This document shows, piece by piece, positions 5,639-10,275 of a stretch of DNA of 10,275 bases. The notes beneath the pieces are model-generated. The model saw only the letters and a program-made list of their open reading frames with translations. It was not told where the DNA came from and did not search any database. This DNA comes from Campylobacterales bacterium (GTDB lineage Bacteria > Campylobacterota > Campylobacteria > Campylobacterales > Hydrogenimonadaceae). The stretch is taken from contig JAMONQ010000097.1 in NCBI GenBank assembly GCA_027065635.1, positions 1 through 10,275 of the forward strand, written 5' to 3'. Numbering within the stretch: the first letter of the stretch is position 1; every line of letters starts with the position of its first letter. Position numbers and translations under genes: made by a program.

Positions 5639-6974
5639 AAAGAGCTATGAAAAACCGACCATTATAAAAATAGAGAGCAGTTTCAGCAAGGCTGGTATTC
5701 CGACACCCAAGCAGAAGGTTCGCAGCAAGATTGCCGGTGTAAGTGTAGAGGAGCTGGTAGAGAGGTTCGGTTCTCCGCTTTTTGTCTTTGACGAAAAGGA
5801 TATACGAAGAAGATATAAAAGGGCGTACGAAGCCTTTTCGAGCCGCTATCCGAACGTACAGTTCGGATGGAGCTATAAAACCAACTATCTAAAAGCGGTC
5901 TGTGCCGTTTTTCACCGGGAGGGTGCGATCGCGGAGGTAGTGAGCGAGTTCGAGTATGAAAAGGCGAGAGAGCTCGGTATAGAGGGAAGAGATATCATCT
6001 ACAACGGTCCATACAAACCCTACGACTCTTTGGTGAGGGCCGCCAAAGAGGGGGCGAAGATCCATATCGACACCTTCGATGAAATCAACGATCTCGAGAG
6101 GGTCGCCGGTGAACTCGGTATGCAGATTCCGGTGGCGATCAGACTCAATATGGATACCGGTATCTATCCGCAGTGGAGCCGTTTCGGCTTCAATATCGAA
6201 AGCGGTCAGGCCATGGATGCCGTCAAGCGTATAGAAGCGGGCGGCAAACTGAGGCTCGTAGGACTTCATGCGCATATAGGCACCTTCATGCTCGATGCCA
6301 ACGCATACAAGGTGGAGACTGCCAAAATGGTGCAGCTCATGAACGAGATAGAGACATCCACCCGATTTTCGATCGAATATATCGATGTGGGCGGCGGCTT
6401 CGCCTCCAAAAATCATCTGAGGGGTATCTATCAGCCGCCGGAGGTTGTCGTTCCCTCCATAGACGACTATGCGGAGGCGATCACATCGGCTCTGTACGAG
6501 AATATAAAAGGTAACAACTATCCAAAGCTCTATCTCGAGACCGGACGCCATCTCGTCGATGAAGCGGGCTATCTTGTAACTTCGGTAGTCGCCAGCAAGA
6601 CACTGCCCGACTCCCGCCGCAGCTATATTGTCGATGCCGGGGTCAACCTGCTCTATACATATTTCTGGTACAAATTCGATATAGAGCTCGCCAGGCCGAT
6701 CGGCGGCATAAGCGAACCGGCCATGATAAACGGACCTTTGTGCATGAATATAGATGTGATAGACGAGTCGATACTGCTTCCTCGGCTAAAAAGAGGCGAC
6801 AAACTGATCATATCTCCGGTAGGCGCCTACAATGTCACGCAGTGGATGCAGTTTATAAGGTACAGACCGAGAGTGCTGATGGTTATGGAAGATGGAAGTG
6901 TCGAGATTATCAGGGAGCGTGAAGAGCTTGAGGATATCGAGCGGCGAGAGAGGCTTCCCGAAAAGTTCAGATAA
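5631..6974 (+). CDS. PLP-dependent fold-III decarboxylase (diaminopimelate/ornithine decarboxylase-like) with N-terminal leader-like extension
   Basis: A 447-residue alanine-racemase-fold decarboxylase. Visible active-site elements: Schiff-base lysine K83 in SYKTN, SRFGF (183-187), the HAHIGT segment (213-218), phosphate-binding DVGGGF (252-257), ETGR (303-306, where most relatives have EPGR), GPLC (368-371) with the probable catalytic Cys371, and GAY (398-400). After the cysteine stands MNID instead of the ESGD typical of diaminopimelate decarboxylase, so the substrate is probably not diaminopimelate and lysA is not assigned. Residues 1-33 precede the usual start of the family (near IAGVSVEELVERFGSPLFVFD) and contain YEKPTI, close to the YxxPxL motif of lasso leader peptides. 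GGAGAGAG just upstream gives a good ribosome site; the start overlaps the ATP-grasp stop. The likely role is removing a carboxylate from an amino acid or aminoacylated intermediate made by its neighbour. Confidence 0.88.
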   Translation: MGKKSYEKPTIIKIESSFSKAGIPTPKQKVRSKIAGVSVEELVERFGSPLFVFDEKDIRRRYKRAYEAFSSRYPNVQFGWSYKTNYLKAVCAVFHREGAIAEVVSEFEYEKARELGIEGRDIIYNGPYKPYDSLVRAAKEGAKIHIDTFDEINDLERVAGELGMQIPVAIRLNMDTGIYPQWSRFGFNIESGQAMDAVKRIEAGGKLRLVGLHAHIGTFMLDANAYKVETAKMVQLMNEIETSTRFSIEYIDVGGGFASKNHLRGIYQPPEVVVPSIDDYAEAITSALYENIKGNNYPKLYLETGRHLVDEAGYLVTSVVASKTLPDSRRSYIVDAGVNLLYTYFWYKFDIELARPIGGISEPAMINGPLCMNIDVIDESILLPRLKRGDKLIISPVGAYNVTQWMQFIRYRPRVLMVMEDGSVEIIREREELEDIERRERLPEKFR

Positions 6975-6983
6975 GGAGAATAG

Positions 6984-9074
6984 TTGAGCTTTTCAGATGC
7001 CAAAAGTACGGCAAAGCGCCTGAAGCCCTACCTCTCCTCCGTAGCTCTTTCGTATGCGGAGATACTCTTTGTAGAGAACAGAGCGGTAGGGATTTTACTG
7101 CTTATAGTGACCTTCATAAATCCGAATGTGGCGCTCGGTGCACTTTTGGCTATCTTGTTCACCCTTCTTTTTGCGATACTCATCAGGGTGGAGCCGGAGT
7201 ATCTTGAAAACGGGTTTTTTATATACAATCCTCTTCTTGTCGGGATGAGTATAGGCTTTTTGTTCAAGCTCACGCTGATGTCCGTTTTTCTGATCGGTGT
7301 GGCCTCTGTCCTTACTTTTTTGATCACGGTCGTTTTGCATACACTCTTGTCGGTCTATCTCGTACCGATTCTCTCTCTGCCTTTCGCGATTGTAAGCTCG
7401 ATCGTATATCTCGCCGCACTCAACTACTCCAATCTCTTTGTCGAGTCTCTTTATAGCCACTCTTTTTTGTTGAGCAGCGGTTTGATGCTTCCGGTTTGGA
7501 TGGAGACATTTTTGAAATCTCTCGGTACGATTCTTTTTTTGCCGAATATATGGGTAGGTGCTCTCATCTTTTTGCTTTTGGCATGGCATTCGAGAATCAT
7601 GATGCTTCTGGCTGTCGGCGGATTTTTTTTCGGAAGTTTTCTGCATGCGCAGCTTGGCGGCTCTTTTCTTCATGCTTTGCAAAATCCCTATGCCTTCAAC
7701 TATATTCTCGTCGCCGTGGCGCTCGGATCGATCTTTCTCGTTCCTGGTATCAGAAGCTACTTTATAGCACTGCTTGGCGTCGGTATCTCCGTACTGCTCG
7801 TAGATGCGACGTCGATTTTCTGGACACTCTACAAGATACCGGTCTTTACCCTTCCTTTCAACCTGACCGTTATCAGTTTTCTTTTCGTTTTGAGGCTTCT
7901 TCGTTTCAGGGAGTTTGCATACGTCATCAAAAAGAGCCCGGAAAACACTCTTGGATACTATCTGATGAATCTATTTAGATTCAAGTCCAGCGAGGTCGGG
8001 ATATTTTTGCCTTTTTCGGGAAGGTGGCATGTCTATCAGGCTTTCGACGATGTCTGGACGCACAGGGGGAAGTGGCGCTATGCCTACGATTTTGTCATTC
8101 AGGACGATCGGGGCGAAACGTTCAAAAACGAAGGGTTGGAGCTTGAAGACTACTATGCGTATAGAAAGCCCGTCCTCTCTCCTGTTAGCGGATTTGTGGT
8201 AGAGGCTATGGATAGCTTGCCGGACAATCCTATAGGCGAGGTCGACAATCTTCACAACTGGGGGAACTACATAATACTCTCTTCAGGCGGCGTGTATGTG
8301 GAGATTTCGCATCTTGCCCAATACTCTTTGAAAGTAAAAAAGGGAGATTACATCGAAGCCGGGCAGATTGTCGCACTATGCGGAAACAGCGGCTACTCTC
8401 CGCAGCCTCATATTCATGTCCAGGTGCAAGAGAGTCCCTATCTGGGCAGCAAGACGCTTCCTTTCAATTTCGTCGCCTATCTGGGCGGAAGCAGGATACA
8501 TTTTCACGACAGGCCCAAAAAGGGAGAGTCTGTCGCAAGTTTCTCGGCCGACAAGTCTCTTGATACGAGGCTCAGCTTCGTACTGGATCAGAAGTGTGAA
8601 TTCGACCTGTACGAAGAGGGCGAGAAAAGAGGCGGCATGACTATTACGGTAGGTATGGACCGCTTCAGCGGAAAGTTCTATTTCGAAGATGAGGGCGGCA
8701 GCAGGCTCTTTTTTGCAAAATCGTACGGAGTCTTCTACTTTTACGACTTTGTAGGAAATGACAGCAGTTATCTGAAGAAAATTTTCGTGGCGGCTCCGAG
8801 GATTGCACTCATAGGAAACGAGACGGTAGAGTGGGAGGATATGCTGACACCGAGGATACTCTTTGGAGGTATGAAAAAGAGTGTCTTGATGTTTCTCTCC
8901 TCTTTTTGGAGCCGACCTTTTCTGTATACCGGAGTGTGGCGCAAAGAGGGTGATACGATACGCGGAGAGATAGCCGTCGGCAGAGAAAAGATCAAGACAT
9001 CGGTAACGATAGACCGGATTCACGGATTTGGCTCGATAGAGGTGGAAAATCTGACCATAAGGAGAAGAAGATGA
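6984..9074 (+). CDS. Urea-transporter-like channel fused to M23 metallopeptidase
   Basis: A 696-residue inner-membrane fusion. Residues 20-308 are very hydrophobic (about ten membrane segments) and follow the urea transporter family: GILLLIVTFINPN (36-48), ENGFFIYNPLLVGMSIG (75-91), a repeat-like second half beginning FLKSLGTILFLPNIWVGAL (176-194), and IPVFTLPFNL (285-294). Residues 345-500 are an M23 LytM-type zinc peptidase: H360 and D369 in THRGKWRYAYDF (a variant known in M23 proteins, where Arg occupies the usual HxxxD His), H443 in ISHL, and PHIH (475-478). The ligands look intact. Residues 505-696 are a strand-rich tail that I do not recognise. The TTG start at 6984 is chosen because AAGGAG (6973-6978) lies five bases before it and no ATG fits. 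The peptidase should face the periplasm; the transported solute may be urea, an amide or another small polar compound. Confidence 0.87.
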   Translation: MSFSDAKSTAKRLKPYLSSVALSYAEILFVENRAVGILLLIVTFINPNVALGALLAILFTLLFAILIRVEPEYLENGFFIYNPLLVGMSIGFLFKLTLMSVFLIGVASVLTFLITVVLHTLLSVYLVPILSLPFAIVSSIVYLAALNYSNLFVESLYSHSFLLSSGLMLPVWMETFLKSLGTILFLPNIWVGALIFLLLAWHSRIMMLLAVGGFFFGSFLHAQLGGSFLHALQNPYAFNYILVAVALGSIFLVPGIRSYFIALLGVGISVLLVDATSIFWTLYKIPVFTLPFNLTVISFLFVLRLLRFREFAYVIKKSPENTLGYYLMNLFRFKSSEVGIFLPFSGRWHVYQAFDDVWTHRGKWRYAYDFVIQDDRGETFKNEGLELEDYYAYRKPVLSPVSGFVVEAMDSLPDNPIGEVDNLHNWGNYIILSSGGVYVEISHLAQYSLKVKKGDYIEAGQIVALCGNSGYSPQPHIHVQVQESPYLGSKTLPFNFVAYLGGSRIHFHDRPKKGESVASFSADKSLDTRLSFVLDQKCEFDLYEEGEKRGGMTITVGMDRFSGKFYFEDEGGSRLFFAKSYGVFYFYDFVGNDSSYLKKIFVAAPRIALIGNETVEWEDMLTPRILFGGMKKSVLMFLSSFWSRPFLYTGVWRKEGDTIRGEIAVGREKIKTSVTIDRIHGFGSIEVENLTIRRRR

Positions 9075-9988
9075 AAAGAGTGTGGATACTCTCGTTTGCC
9101 GCTACGGCTCTGTTTGCAGCGGAGTCGGGTACGGTCGCAATACCTTTTGCGGGTTATATCGGATATGGATCACAAAGTGTCAAGGAGAGCGGATATTTCG
9201 CGGGAGTTTACCTGTCTACGGGACTGAGGGAAGGCAACCTGGAGTTTCAGTACCTCTACAGCGACATCTCGTATCGCGACGGTAGCGACGACTTGACTCA
9301 AAACGATGTAGCTATAGCCTACGGCAGCAGATACGGTGAAAATCTCTACCTAAGAGGCGGTGTACACTATATCGACTCGGACGACCTCTATACGGACGGC
9401 GGGTTGACCGTTTTTGGCGGGGCGGAGTATAGCGGGCAAAAGCCGTACACTTTCGGAGCCGATATCTATTATACCAGTTACTCCAATTTCGATCCTTCGC
9501 TCGATGTATGGCAAATCTCCCCGTATGCCGGAAGCACGATTGTAGATTCGTCAGATGGAATACTCTATCTCAAGGCGCGCTACAACTTCATCACATTCAA
9601 AAGTTCTCAGATCGAAGAGACGGTAGTCGGTATGAATTCGAGAATGGGAGGAGAGACGGATCGTGCGCCGTTTGTTATTACCAGGTATAGCGAATATACA
9701 GACACTTACCACTCCGTAGAGGTCGAACTGACCCACTACTATAAAGCTTTTGAAACGGTAGGTTCCGTATGGGTGGGAAAACAGGCTTTTGCCGTAAAAG
9801 ACGGCGGCTTTACCGTATACAATCTTGCCGAGATCCACAAGGGCGGACTCTCTTTGCGGACTACCTACAGCTACTCCAGGAGTCTCTTTGCGGGGGCCGG
9901 TATATCCTATGAGAGATTTACGGATACTCAAAACGGTGAGGATAGCGGTATGACTCTTTTTACCGCATCTCTCGGCTACAGATTTTAG
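9071..9988 (+). CDS. Probable outer-membrane beta-barrel protein
   Basis: A 305-residue exported protein. It has a signal peptide (MKRVWILSFAATALFA, cleavage near residue 16-17). The mature part consists of alternating polar/aromatic strands such as GNLEFQYLYSDISY, NLYLRGGVHYI, TFGADIYYTSYS and GILYLKARYNFITF. It ends in GYRF, an aromatic C-terminal residue of the type recognised by the barrel assembly machinery. Repeated Tyr/Gly-rich strands suggest about 12-16 beta strands, but I have not predicted an exact number. It follows AAGGAGAAGAAG and overlaps the preceding gene by ATGA, so it is translated together with the channel-peptidase. It may provide the outer-membrane pore or a surface anchor for the system. 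No named porin family is recognised. Confidence 0.75.
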   Translation: MKRVWILSFAATALFAAESGTVAIPFAGYIGYGSQSVKESGYFAGVYLSTGLREGNLEFQYLYSDISYRDGSDDLTQNDVAIAYGSRYGENLYLRGGVHYIDSDDLYTDGGLTVFGGAEYSGQKPYTFGADIYYTSYSNFDPSLDVWQISPYAGSTIVDSSDGILYLKARYNFITFKSSQIEETVVGMNSRMGGETDRAPFVITRYSEYTDTYHSVEVELTHYYKAFETVGSVWVGKQAFAVKDGGFTVYNLAEIHKGGLSLRTTYSYSRSLFAGAGISYERFTDTQNGEDSGMTLFTASLGYRF

Positions 9989-9996
9989 GAGATGAA

Positions 9997-10275
9997 ATGA
10001 GAGCTCTGTTCGTTGCAGCGACGCTTTTTGCCGCTCTCTCCCTTTTCGGGTACGACGAGAGTGTCAAAAAGGCCTATTATGACTCGTACAACTACGAGAA
10101 GATGGGTGATTACGAGGATGCTATCAAGTCGTTGATGCCGGTATACAAAGCCTACCCCGACGCATATACCCCAAATTTGAGGCTTGGATGGCTCTTTTAT
10201 CTGAACGGAAACTACAAAAATGCGCTGATGCACTATCAAAAGGCGGCGTCGGCCGTAAAAAGCGCGGTAAGGCCG
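9997..10275 (+). CDS. Exported TPR-repeat protein, partial at the right edge
   Basis: The first 93 codons of an open frame continuing past the window. A signal peptide (MRALFVAATLFAALSLFG) lacks a lipobox cysteine, so a soluble periplasmic protein is expected. The mature part opens with tetratricopeptide-like helices: YNYEKMGDYEDAIKSLMPVYKAYPD, then a second unit NLRLGWLFYLNGNYKNALMHYQKA. Such repeats bind partner proteins or peptides. AGGAGA (9987-9992) overlaps the preceding TAG stop; the ATG at 9992 is a decoy that meets TGA after two codons. The gap of eight bases places it in the same operon, as a possible scaffold linking the periplasmic peptidase and the barrel. Its total length and any further domain are unknown. 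Confidence 0.8.
   Translation, partial: MRALFVAATLFAALSLFGYDESVKKAYYDSYNYEKMGDYEDAIKSLMPVYKAYPDAYTPNLRLGWLFYLNGNYKNALMHYQKAASAVKSAVRP

Noticed and set aside
5889..6551. A 220-codon minus-strand open frame
   Set aside because: It lies wholly inside the decarboxylase gene, has no family resemblance or ribosome site, and the plus-strand frame carries all the active-site motifs.
4607..6974. ATP-grasp and decarboxylase as acetyl-CoA carboxylase subunit plus lysA
   Set aside because: No biotin-carrier gene is near, the ATP-grasp is short, and the decarboxylase lacks the CESGD-type motif.
7623..7630. Run of eight T in the channel gene as a phase-variable tract
   Set aside because: It encodes Phe codons in a membrane segment, is short, and phase variation in this phylum mostly uses longer G/C runs.
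7095..7682. A 195-codon minus-strand frame rich in Lys, Arg, Gln
   Set aside because: It is the reverse reading of the hydrophobic membrane segments of the channel gene; its skewed composition is what such a shadow gives.
8376..9023. A 215-codon minus-strand frame
   Set aside because: Antisense to the M23 domain and tail of the fusion gene; no recognisable motif or start signal.

Overview
The window looks like a chromosomal segment of a Campylobacterota (Epsilonproteobacteria), probably a free-living or chemolithotrophic lineage of the Sulfurovum/Hydrogenimonas type. This is inferred from the frequent ATA and AGA/AGG codons, the tightly packed and overlapping genes, the strong AAGGAG-type ribosome sites, and the style of the two-component, MFS-PlsC and envelope proteins. 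The genus cannot be fixed from sequence alone. I see no RNA genes, insertion sequences or CRISPR arrays, and no gene-free stretch over about 160 bases.

Layout. (a) Positions 1-2413, minus strand: a MerR-family regulator overlaps by ATGA a large MFS-PlsC fusion that runs off the left edge. The fusion resembles the lysophospholipid transporter/acyltransferase proteins (LplT-Aas). A good sigma-70-like promoter precedes the MerR gene. (b) 2414-2567: divergent intergenic region with that promoter and a perfect TGTTAT-GCT-ATAACA palindrome in front of the plus-strand genes. (c) 2568-4288: an OmpR-family response regulator and its membrane histidine kinase, overlapping by ATGA. (d) 4289-4373: short regulatory gap with a TTAA-N7-TTAA element and a candidate -10. 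(e) 4374-10275: six tightly joined plus-strand genes: a PqqD-like RiPP recognition element (RRE), an ATP-grasp ligase, a PLP-dependent fold-III decarboxylase with an extra N-terminal segment, a urea-transporter-like protein fused to an M23 peptidase, a probable outer-membrane beta-barrel, and a TPR lipoprotein-like or periplasmic protein cut by the right edge.

The part most likely to be an undescribed system is (e). A stand-alone RRE normally delivers a leader peptide to a modifying enzyme, but no precursor peptide gene is visible here. The decarboxylase itself starts with a lasso-leader-like motif (YEKPTI, residues 6-11), so the RRE may dock onto the decarboxylase or present it to the ATP-grasp enzyme. 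ATP-grasp plus decarboxylase also recalls the BtrJ/BtrK chemistry of butirosin, in which an amino acid is ligated to a carrier and then decarboxylated. The rest of the operon (small-solute channel fused to a periplasmic peptidase, barrel, TPR) points to transport or cell-wall work in the envelope. The adjacent two-component system may control it. All of this functional linkage is inference from family identity and gene order.
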